A stretch of 34,389 bases of DNA from Clostridiales bacterium (GTDB taxonomy: Bacteria; Bacillota_E; Sulfobacillia; Sulfobacillales; JAIMBI01). The notes under the pieces were generated by a model that worked only from the letters and a program-made list of their open reading frames with translations, was not told the DNA's origin and ran no database searches. The DNA lies in assembly GCA_027318915.1 (NCBI GenBank), contig DAHVOH010000033.1, positions 1-34,389 on the forward strand, read 5' to 3'. The position numbers and the translations under genes are program-made. Within the stretch, counting starts at the first letter, position 1. Each line of letters begins with the position of its first letter. Of this stretch, positions 26,264 through 33,258 are shown piece after piece.

Positions 26264-26366
26264 TAGATTGGGCCGGGGGTGCGATTGTGGTACCCGGGAC
26301 CTGAGGCGGGTGGCCGATTATTGGGTGCTTGGACGGGTATCTCCACGACGTGATGGATGTTCGCCG

Positions 26367-26628
26367 TCACCTTGGCGTCACCAGGAGCGTGTCGATATGG
26401 GGAGATGGGAGCAACGTCGTAGGCACTCGGGATTCAGGAAACTCTCGTCCCAAGCGGATTCCAGCGACAGCAGCATCAGGGTAGACCCCTTGCCCGAGAT
26501 CTGAAAATCCTCGTGTCTGCGGTTCGATTCCGCCCTGCGGCACCACTATTTTTGAGGCCCCGCTTAGGTTGCAGGGTTTTTTCATAATGTGCGTCTGGTG
26601 GCTGTTTAGGGTCGGCGTCACCAGGAGC
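26367..26628 (+). repeat. repeat R2 with tRNA-Phe-like segment and terminator
   Basis: Second copy of the ~250-bp repeat (R1 at 23872-24125), again bounded by GGCGTCACCAGGAGC on both sides. The tRNA-like part has an anticodon-loop CTGAAAA (GAA, Phe) at about 26501-26507, then GTGTCTGCGGTTCGATTCCG, in part, a T-arm, and GCGGCACCA at 26537-26545. An imperfect terminator hairpin (CCCCGC...GCAGGG) with six T follows at about 26558-26582. The 5' acceptor candidate GCGACAG matches the 3' strand at only 5 of 7 positions and the D-arm does not close, so it is degenerate. Confidence 0.65.
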
Positions 26629-26819
26629 CAGAATTCAATAGGGAACCGGCGCCAAGCGGTCAAATCTACACCGGCATTGGTAGATCACATGGCGGGTGTT
26701 TGGCCCTCCGAACGGAATGCTGTGCGCTCAGCGGAGGCGGGGCCCCGCATTCCGGGCGGGCAGGGCGGGAGGCGGCAGGTGGTGCCACCGTTTCCGGGGG
26801 CGGACGAGGAGCGGGCGGT
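26629..26819. other. intergenic stretch without a gene
   Basis: About 190 bases between R2 and the RHH-VapC promoter. Nothing convincing is seen. Confidence 0.4.
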
Positions 26820-26848
26820 TTGACAACGGGATATCTCCCGGATATAAT
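26820..26848 (+). promoter_or_regulatory. consensus promoter with embedded operator for the RHH-VapC pair
   Basis: A perfect TTGACA (26820-26825) and a perfect TATAAT (26843-26848) are spaced 17 bp. Between them lies the inverted repeat CGGGA-TATC-TCCCG (26827-26840), a natural target for the RHH antitoxin. The first gene's ATG is at 26856, about where transcription should begin, so the mRNA is probably leaderless. Confidence 0.85.
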
Positions 26849-26855
26849 TCACGTC

Positions 26856-27110
26856 ATGACAAAGGTGCTGGTGTCAATCCCCCAAGACCTGCTGGACCGC
26901 GTGGACCGGGAGGCCCAGCGGCGAGGTCTCACGCGTAGCGCCCTGTTGCAGCTGGCCGCACGTCGTGAGCTTGGCTGGCCCGACACGGCGGCGATTGACG
27001 CCGCGCTCGATCGTGCCCGGACGGCACTGGCGGGTGCCGGGAGCTTCGAGTCGGTCGATCTAATCCGCAAGGGGCGGGAGGCACGGGATGTCCGTGATCG
27101 ACGTCGTTAG
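26856..27110 (+). CDS. ribbon-helix-helix antitoxin (VapB-like)
   Basis: 84 residues. The N-terminal RHH fold is MTKVLVSIPQDLLDRVD (strand, then helix) followed by AQRRGLTRSALLQLAAR (second helix). The C-terminal half should wrap the toxin. The ATG lies about 8 bp after the -10 box with no ribosome-binding site, consistent with leaderless translation. The 3' end overlaps the toxin gene by 23 bp. The protein probably represses its promoter through the inverted repeat between -35 and -10. Confidence 0.85.
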   Translation: MTKVLVSIPQDLLDRVDREAQRRGLTRSALLQLAARRELGWPDTAAIDAALDRARTALAGAGSFESVDLIRKGREARDVRDRRR

Positions 27111-27531
27111 CGACGCGAATATTGCGCTGAAGTGGTTTCACGAGGAGGGCGAGCAGGACGTCGAGCCCGCCCGTCAGTTGTTGGAGCACCACCGCGCCGG
27201 GCGGGTCGTGTTGCACGTGCTGGACCTGACCTTCTACGAGGTGGGAAATGCGCTGATGCGGGGGCGTGCTCAGGCAACCGCCGAGCAGACCGCCATCGTG
27301 CTGGGCGCGTTGCGAGAGATCTGTCTCACGATGCATGCTGACGATGAAATTCTCCGGGACGCGGCCGACTTGGTCGCCGAGCACGGCCTGACATTCTGTG
27401 ACGCTGCTTACGCCGCCGTGGCTCGCCGTCTCGATGCGCCGCTGGCGACCCTTGACAAGCTGCTGCTCGGCACCGGGCTCGGTATTCGTCCCGACAAGCT
27501 GCTTGCCCAGCTCAACGAGGCAGACGTCTGA
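27088..27531 (+). CDS. vapC: PIN-domain toxin (VapC family)
   Basis: 147 residues, a Mg2+-dependent ribonuclease of the PIN fold. The four acidic active-site residues are visible: D9 (VVSDANIALKWF), E51 (TFYEVGNAL), D105 (LTFCDAAYAAVA) and D123 (LATLDKLL). The length is usual for VapC. ATG 27088 lies inside the end of the antitoxin gene, and translation is probably coupled. Family members typically cleave tRNA or rRNA; the target is unknown here. Confidence 0.9.
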   Translation: MSVIDVVSDANIALKWFHEEGEQDVEPARQLLEHHRAGRVVLHVLDLTFYEVGNALMRGRAQATAEQTAIVLGALREICLTMHADDEILRDAADLVAEHGLTFCDAAYAAVARRLDAPLATLDKLLLGTGLGIRPDKLLAQLNEADV

Positions 27532-27879
27532 CGAACCCCATCGCGCCGGGGCCGAAGGGGGTCAGCTAAGGGCAGATGTAAAAGCTGAGAGGTCCGAGCG
27601 ACGAGGGATTCACTCCGCACGCCAGCGAGGAGGCTCAGCCTCCTGGAGGAACAAGATCCCACCCTCCCAGCGGATTCAGCAGCCGATCGAGCCGCTGTGA
27701 CTCCAGGGCCGCGAGACCCCGAGCCCTTTCAGTCGGCCTCTGGCGACTTCTCGCCGCTCCCGCCCCCCGGGACGTGCTCCCCGCGTCCGGTCACGGAGAG
27801 GGATGCCTGCGGGCTCCCCACCCGGGGCCTCGACGACGCCTCCACCGACGCGACCAGCACCCGGGCGCTGATCCCGTCG
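27532..27879. other. gene-poor stretch after vapC
   Basis: No supported gene. A near-perfect palindrome, AGGAGGCT-C-AGCCTCCT, lies at 27628-27644, with no T-run. The sequence leads into a decayed transposase and may be insertion-sequence debris. Confidence 0.4.
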
Positions 27880-28140
27880 CAGGCCAGCCAACTGCCGGAG
27901 ACGCGGGGGACCACTTTTGAGGCGGTTCTGGCACGGGATCTCAGCGGGTTCGGGGGAAAGCACTGGCGTCTCGACGCGGTGGTTGAGCCGATGCGGCGCA
28001 CCGGCCGGATCCGGGACGGGGTGCTCGCCGCCTGGGGCATCGGGCGGGACGGCCAACGGGTATGGCGCCCTCTCGCCTTGGGCAACACGGAGAGCGCCTG
28101 CTCGGAAAAGGCGGCCATGGTGGCCGGACGCCCGGCCTGA
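27880..28140 (+). pseudogene. fragment of an IS256/mutator-type transposase
   Basis: The frame contains RLDAVVEPMRRTGRIRDGVL, in part, followed by AAWGIGRDGQRVWRPLALGN and ES. These match the central block of mutator-family transposases (D...EPMRR.G...VL.AWGI..DG...L.LALGNKES). The frame stops after about 85 residues of similarity, and no N-terminal DNA-binding part or C-terminal catalytic glutamate region is present. It is a remnant. Confidence 0.6.
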
Positions 28141-28327
28141 ACGCGTATCATGAGTCTGGTAAACTTTTCCCCGCACCATGGGAGTCTCGACACCGCCCGC
28201 GTACCGTCAGGGAGGGTGTTTCCCCGTCTTTGAGGGTCGACTCAAATCTCATCAAACCCAAGCGGGGCAATGGTGTGCGCGATCTGCCGAAGGGGGACCG
28301 TCGAGTGACCCCGATGAGGTCCCGTCG

Positions 28328-29281
28328 ATGTTGTGGGGGTCGTGTGTGGCAGGGGGGGTAGGGGTGTTATCCTGGAGCGGGATTCAAACGGCCGAGGTCC
28401 TGGCCCGGAGCCGGGCGCCGCGGTTTCGTCCGGAGTGGCGAAGCACCCTCATCGGATACTTCGGATTGACCCCCGGGATGCGCGTGCTGGAGGTGGGCTG
28501 TGGTCCCGGAACCCTGGCGCCCTATCTGGCCGACGGGATTCAGCCTGGAGGTCAGGTGGTGGGTGTCGACCTCGATGAGGATTTTGTGCGCCGGGCCCGG
28601 GAGGCGGCGGAGATGAGCGGCGGGCGTAGCCGCGTCGCGTATCAGGTGGGGGACGCGTATGCGCTGCCGTTTGCCGGCGGGGCTTTCGACGCGGCCGTAA
28701 GTTACACGGGGATCGGGGTCCTCACCGATCCGGAGCGCGCCGTGCGGGAGATGCGGCGGGTGGTGCGACCAGGGGGCGTCGTGGCTGTGGCCGAAGCGGT
28801 TTCGGGTCCGTGGGGTTTTCGTTTCGATGGATCCGACAGCCTGCCGGATGCCTCACCTTATCCGGACGCGACGCGGTACTGGGCGCTCTGCCGGCGCCTG
28901 CTCGCCGGAGTGGCGGCCGGGCGCCCTGCGGGCATCGGGAGCAGCCGGTGGCCGCCCGCGGCCATGCCGGCCCTGCTGGCGGCCATCGGCCTCCGAGAGA
29001 TCGTCATCAACGCCTGGGGGTACGTCACGACCGCCGACGACGGCCGTGAGGACGGCATGGGGATTGAAGGACGGATCGCTGGGGAGAGTGACCTGGAGAC
29101 CCTGGCCGCGGACATCAAGGCGGATCCGGCCCGTCGCCATCTCTTGTCGGAGGAGGAGTGGACCGAGTGGGAGCGGGTGTCGGCTGCCCGCCGCCGGTGG
29201 CGGGAGAGCCATCTCACATACTCCTACGAAGCGGGGCTATCAGTGGTGGTGCGCGGGATTAGCGGAAACGGGCTGCCATGA
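28328..29281 (+). CDS. class I SAM-dependent methyltransferase
   Basis: 317 residues from ATG 28328 (GAGGT 7 bases upstream); a GTG at 28364 after a G-rich run is a possible alternative. The Rossmann core begins with motif I VLEVGCGPGT at 53-62, then GGQVVGVDLD with the adenosyl-binding acidic residue D81, then VGDAYALPFAGGAFDAAVS and a post-motif MRRVVRPGGVVAVAE. The C-terminal ~120 residues are variable and probably hold the substrate site. It looks intact and may be cargo of the element. Small-molecule methylation of the UbiE/Methyltransf_11 type is the best guess; the substrate is unknown. Confidence 0.85.
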   Translation: MLWGSCVAGGVGVLSWSGIQTAEVLARSRAPRFRPEWRSTLIGYFGLTPGMRVLEVGCGPGTLAPYLADGIQPGGQVVGVDLDEDFVRRAREAAEMSGGRSRVAYQVGDAYALPFAGGAFDAAVSYTGIGVLTDPERAVREMRRVVRPGGVVAVAEAVSGPWGFRFDGSDSLPDASPYPDATRYWALCRRLLAGVAAGRPAGIGSSRWPPAAMPALLAAIGLREIVINAWGYVTTADDGREDGMGIEGRIAGESDLETLAADIKADPARRHLLSEEEWTEWERVSAARRRWRESHLTYSYEAGLSVVVRGISGNGLP

Positions 29282-29464
29282 GTCCCAGATCTGCGGAAAG
29301 CAGGGCGACCGTCGCCCGGATGTGGGCGGTGAGGGAGGCGAGCTGATCTGAAATCGGGCCGGGTCCGCGTCCCTGGGAAGATGTGCACGGGAGCTTGGGG
29401 CCTTGCCTCGGTCCTGCGGGTTCGGATGCCGTCCGGAGGTCGGGACGACGTCTTGGCGGCGCTT
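29282..29464. other. intergenic stretch
   Basis: Nothing recognisable between the methyltransferase and the convergent winged-helix remnant. Confidence 0.3.
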
Positions 29465-29968
29465 CTACACCGGTATCCGCCGCCCCGCGCGCGACGCCCA
29501 ATAGGGAGCGCTCCGGCAAAGCGAGCGGACCGGTCGTTGGGTGTGGCCTGCCGCATGAGAGAAAACCGAGACGGGCGGAGGCATACGCGGCCTCATCGGC
29601 CTCCCGGGCGCGGTGTCAGGCTTGCGACGACGGCACTGGCCCCCTTCGTCGGGCACCGCGTGGGTTCTAGGACCACGGGGTTCACCCCCCAGACGTTCGC
29701 GGTGATCCCGCTCGACTCTTTCGATCAGATAACCGCACGCCTGCAGGTTCTGCAGAGCCATGTCGACGGCATCTCGACCATGTGGCCCCCGATGCCCGAG
29801 AGCGCGCCGCGCAATAACCGGGCCGTCCGGCAGGCTCAGCACAGACGCGAGCAGATTCCGGACTGTCCCGGTGAGACGGCCGTCGGTGGCGGCGTCGCGC
29901 CGGATCATGCGGTACGGGCTGCCGAGATTGTGGGCGCTGCGACGGATGCGAGCGGTGGACAGGCGCAT
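29465..29968 (-). pseudogene. degraded winged-helix, replication-type protein
   Basis: The frame from ATG 29968 (AAAGGACG upstream) encodes about 95 residues that look real. SPYRMIRRDAATDGRLTG, TVRNLLASVLSLPDG and GRDAVDMALQNLQACGYLI match the winged-helix pattern 'dgrLs..arglLayLLSLPd...GrdaV..aL..L...GYL' seen in plasmid and phage replication proteins. Beyond residue ~95 the sequence becomes low-complexity Arg/Pro, as expected after a frameshift, so the true C-terminus is probably lost. If functional it would bind DNA. It hints that the element descends from a replicating plasmid or phage. Confidence 0.4.
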
Positions 29969-29995
29969 GGGCCGCTCGTCCTTTCTGATCGGGAC

Positions 29996-30034
29996 AAAAA
30001 AACGCCGAGGTCGGGGGTGAGACTCCGGCTCGGC
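29996..30034 (-). terminator. rho-independent terminator upstream of the winged-helix gene
   Basis: On the - strand GCCGAG (30034-30029) pairs with CTCGGC (30009-30004), with further pairing possible inside. It is followed by seven T (30002-29996), only about 28 bases before the winged-helix ATG. It either ends a transcript coming from the right or acts as an attenuator for the gene. Confidence 0.65.
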
Positions 30035-30476
30035 GGAAACAATCTTGGCGGACCCACGAAACCTCTGTCTCAGAGAGGCGTGACGGATCCGCCATCGGAG
30101 GGTCATCTCCGACGCGAACACCGTGGTGACTCGACGGCCCCCCATATCCCGTGGGGCATCGGGTCCTGACGCACCCCGGGAGCTCTTGGCGCCCGGACGG
30201 CCGGGGCGGCCGCGCCGAGAATGGCTCCGGCCCGGTGCGGACAGCTGGCGCTGACGGAGCGCGGGCTTTGGAACCCGCAGCGATCTCGGGCCACACACCT
30301 TGTGCTCGCCCTCATCGACCCCCGGTCGACTCCCGGGGCCCATTGCGGAAAGATTTGGGCCGGCCGGTCGCCGGTGGACGGTCACGGTGGTCGGCCCCCA
30401 CGTTCCTGGGGGCGGCCGGCCGCTCCGTGATATCCTAACGGCGGAGTGCCGCCGGACGCCGACAGGGGGGAGAAGC
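30035..30476. other. gene-poor stretch
   Basis: About 440 bases without a supported gene, between the terminator and the PPOX gene. No promoter with both boxes was found for the latter. Confidence 0.35.
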
Positions 30477-31100
30477 ATGGAGGCGCAACGACCCGGCAGC
30501 GCGGGGGAACACGCGCTGCAGTCACGGTACGGGACAACAGCCCGAGCGTTGGCGTTTTATGATAATCAGATGCTGGATCACCTCAACCGGGCCATGCAGA
30601 CCTTTATTGGCCGGATGGAGATGATGTGGATCGGCACGGCGGACGCCCGGGGGGAGTGCGACGTGTCCTTTCGGGCCGGTCCCCGGGGTTTTGTGCGGGT
30701 GTTGGACGCGGGTACGCTGCTATGGCCGGAGTATCGCGGCAACGGGGTGTTGGCCAGTGCCGGCAACCTTGTGGAGAATCCCCATGTGGGCTTGATGTTC
30801 CTCGATTTCTTCGACAGCACCGTGGGGCTGCACGTCAATGGACGGGCGCGTCTCGTGGACAACGGCGAGCTTCAGGCGAATCCCGAGACCGCTCGGTGGG
30901 TGGCCGACGCGCTGGCCGGGCGGAGCGGGCGGCAGCCGGAACGCTGGGTGTGGGTCACGGTGGAGGAGGCGTACATCCATTGTGCCAAGCATGTGCCGCG
31001 ACTTGTCAAACGCCCCAAGATCCGAGCCTGGGGCAGCGACGACGAGCACGCGAAGGGCGGAGACTACTTCCGTGTACGCGCCCATCGCCGCTCGGAGTAA
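30477..31100 (+). CDS. PPOX-fold flavin-binding protein
   Basis: 207 residues. The split-barrel pyridoxamine-phosphate-oxidase-like fold is suggested by AMQTFIGRMEMMWIGTADARGE followed in pieces by CDVSFRAGPRGFVRVLDAGTL, NGVLASAGNLVENPHVGLMFLDF and GLHVNGRARLVD. The C-terminal block EAYIHCAKHVPRLVK matches the family's 'C..AyfhCpK..pr' region. Such proteins bind FMN or F420 and act as small-molecule oxidoreductases. ATG 30477 has AGGGGGGAG upstream. It is intact and probably cargo. The specific reaction is unknown. Confidence 0.85.
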   Translation: MEAQRPGSAGEHALQSRYGTTARALAFYDNQMLDHLNRAMQTFIGRMEMMWIGTADARGECDVSFRAGPRGFVRVLDAGTLLWPEYRGNGVLASAGNLVENPHVGLMFLDFFDSTVGLHVNGRARLVDNGELQANPETARWVADALAGRSGRQPERWVWVTVEEAYIHCAKHVPRLVKRPKIRAWGSDDEHAKGGDYFRVRAHRRSE

Positions 31101-31699
31101 GTGGCATTCCGGGAGGCGGGAATGGGGGACGTCAAACCCCCATAGTTGATGGCCGGTGCCTGTGTCGGCGGAGATCGCATGGCGGCGAATCGAGACCACG
31201 GTGTGGACTTCGGCTTTCATACCGCTGGGGCGAGGCTTCGCGGGGATTTGCCCGCACGCGGCCCGTGGTCCGTTACCGAGGACGCCGTCTTGCACAAGCC
31301 GCCGTGGCCGCCACCGAGACAACTTGTTCGGGTGGCCGGGCGTGCGGCTTCGCGGGCCGTGCGCTCAGCCATGAAAATAAAGCCTGGGGGCCAAACGCGC
31401 ATGCGGGGGTTCGCCGCGACAGGGACTGCAAGCGACCAAGACGGCCGCTGACCTGCTCGTGTTCGTGAAGTCGCGGACCGGCCCGCTCTGATCCGCCGAC
31501 GGCGAGACGGGCTCTGTCGGGCCACGTCGCCCGATCGGGCCAGGCGCCCGATACCGGCGTTCCTCTTGCGCGGCGACAGAAGCTGACAGGGGCGTCTCGT
31601 CCTTTCTCAAGAGGATAAGAGGTCCATCCGGGGGATCCGTGGACCGGGGCAGGGACTCGCGCTTGTGTGGCGAGTGGGCGAGGCGGTCTCTCAATGATC
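31101..31699. other. right end of the element, no supported gene
   Basis: About 600 bases. On the - strand the unexcised gerA 5' frame stays open through here to a stop at 31273 because of high GC, but this part shows no protein-like pattern. A short CTCGTCCTTTCT stretch recurs here (about 31593-31604) and at 29975-29986. Nothing else is recognised. Confidence 0.4.
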
Positions 31700-31749
31700 G
31701 GCGTGTTTAGCATAACGATGGGCGTACCCACCACGACGGCGCCGACGGT
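31700..31749. other. right attachment junction of the gerA-intervening element
   Basis: The element-side half (31700-31723) begins with the arm GGCGTGTTTAG (31700-31710). The gerA side follows the GT at 31724-31725. Joined to the left end, the two element halves give a 50-bp site with arms of 11 bp (10 of 11 complementary), 25 bp on each side of the central dinucleotide. Confidence 0.8.
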
Positions 31750-33099
31750 GCCCAAGGTGGTGGCCAGTTCTTTGGGCAACCGGTTGGCCGCCTCCCGCAG
31801 GATTTCGATGATGATCCACATGATGATGACCTCCATCACGGGGGGAAACGGAATGCCTTCCCGCGAGCCGGCGATGGTGAGAATGAGCTTCGTGGGAGCC
31901 AGGTCCGGGTCCACCGAGGTGAGCGCGATGTAGGCGGGAAGCAGGTAAAGCCCGAGCACCAGCCCGATCAAACGGATCATCCTCACCAGCGTGGCCTCCC
32001 AGAACGAGAAGGCGTAGTCCTGGGTGGTTTGATAGAATTCCATGAGTGTCGCGGGGACCAGGGAGACGAACGGGTCGTTGTCCACCAGAATGGCCACCTT
32101 GCCCCGCAGCAAGTCGCGGCACACCCAATCCACCCGCTCGGTCAGACGCGCCAGGGGAAACAGGCTCAAGCGGCGGTCCACGATACGCTCGACAATTTGA
32201 TTGGTCTCCTGCACTTCGTCCACCCGCACTTGGCTCACCCGCTGCTTGACGGTCGCCACCAGCGCCGGATTGGTGAGTCCTTCGATATGGGCGACCAGTA
32301 CGGTGGTCTTGGTGTAGCCACCGACGGTCAGGGTGTCGAACTTGAGCCAGCTGGTGCGGATGTGCCGGCGGATTTGGTTCATGTGCGTCAGCAGGATGTC
32401 GTTGAAAGCTTCCTGGGGTCCCTTGATGGAAGGTTCCGAGTCGGCGCGCGCGATAGCCCGGGCGGCAAACTTGACGGTATCCAGCACCAGCACGGTGGCG
32501 CTGCCATCCACGAACAGCAGCGTGGAGCCATAGGTTAGCTGGTCCAACAGCTTGGACCAGTGCTGGGTCGTGGTGACGTGGCCGATGGCGATGACCGCTT
32601 CCTGTACGTGGCGGTGGATGGCGGCCGGGTCGGTTGTTTGGGATGCCGCGAAGTCGTAGAGTTCGCTGACGCGCACCGTGTCTTGGTCCACCATAATGTT
32701 GTCCACCATGCCGTCGGCAAAGGCCAGCAGGGCGGGCCACGCCAGGGTGCGCCCGATCGTGAAGCGGCGCAGGATGATGTCCGGCGACTGGCCCACCGTG
32801 TGCTTCAGCCGGGTGTAGGCGGCCTCGACGCGACCGCCGAAACGGTCCAAGTGGCCGCCCGTGTCCTGGCTGTCGGCGATCATGGCGTCGAGCCGATGCT
32901 TCAATGATGACGCTTCCTGCACCAACGCCCGGACCGCCTCGGGATCCCCGCTCTGAACGCGGCGCAGCACAGACTGGGATTGGGTGATGGGCGCGACCGC
33001 GACGGCGGACGGGCTGGGCGGAGACGGCCGGCGGTCATCCAGGTGATTGGGGACGGAGGGACGGCGTGGGTGCGAGCGTCGGTCAAATGGCCACACCAT
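31724..33099 (-). CDS. gerA: gerA, 5' part (first 459 codons), interrupted by the element
   Basis: N-terminal part of the germinant receptor A subunit: a charged, proline-rich cytosolic start, then the GerA N-terminal domain (about 60-370), then membrane helices from about residue 375. Family patterns include GQSPDIILRRFTIG, ILVDNDPFVSLVPATLMEFYQ, EGIPFPPVMEVIIMWIIIE and the break at RLPKELATTLGTVGAVVVGT, in part. ATG 33099 is preceded by GGGGGTG; TTG 33129 is a weaker alternative. In the unexcised state the frame runs on to 31273, giving a 608-residue chimera without the C-terminal helices. A clear forespore promoter was not found; a weak GCATG/CACATTG pair lies upstream. Joined to 20529-20936 the protein is 593 residues. 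Confidence 0.92.
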
Positions 33100-33230
33100 A
33101 TCACCCCCGGGCAAGGCTCCTCTGCTCAATGTGACCGAGGAAGGCCGGTTTCATGCTCGGGTCCGGGCGCGGTTCAGCCGCGTCCGCCGGTCGGGATGGG
33201 GCGACGGAGGCGCGCGCGTCCGGCCGGGAT

Positions 33231-33239
33231 TGATAGAAT
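33231..33239 (+). promoter_or_regulatory. extended -10 promoter for holA
   Basis: TGATAGAAT fits the extended -10 pattern TGnTAnaaT, without a recognisable -35. Its start site would fall near 33246, which favours ATG 33259 over ATG 33238 as the holA start. Confidence 0.5.
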
Positions 33240-33258
33240 GGAGCGGGGGCGGTGCGCA

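Larger units (their letters stand above)
20936..31724. mobile_element. gerA-intervening (skin-like) serine-recombinase element, about 10.8 kb
   Basis: The element splits gerA and carries its recombinase at one end. Its boundaries come from the two gerA breakpoints, which agree with the centre of symmetry of the reconstructed attP. Excision would remove 10,789 bp and rejoin gerA in frame. Contents from left to right are the serine recombinase, a 55-codon ORF, an IS1182 remnant, toxin-antitoxin modules between two repeats, RHH-VapC, an IS256 remnant, a methyltransferase, a degraded winged-helix gene and a PPOX protein. There are no capsid, terminase or conjugation genes. Several stretches are gene-poor and lower in GC than the host genes. 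Known analogues are skin in sigK and SPbeta in spsM; whether excision here is developmentally timed is inference. Confidence 0.88.

Noticed and set aside
23870..26630. Integron-style attC array
   Set aside because: The boundary motif lacks the GTTRRRY core and the long imperfect hairpin of attC, and no tyrosine integrase is present.
29465..30478. One long - strand gene of over 330 codons
   Set aside because: It would span a strong terminator at 29996-30034, and only the ~95 codons after ATG 29968 show protein-like conservation.
20936..31724. Intact prophage or conjugative element
   Set aside because: No capsid, portal, terminase, lysis, relaxase or type IV secretion genes are visible. Apart from the recombinase the content is toxin-antitoxin genes, enzymes and remnants.
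33100..33175. Sigma-G promoter for gerA (GCATG ... CACATTG on the - strand)
   Set aside because: The -10 matches poorly and the spacing of about 18-20 bp is at the limit. It is not strong enough to list as a feature.
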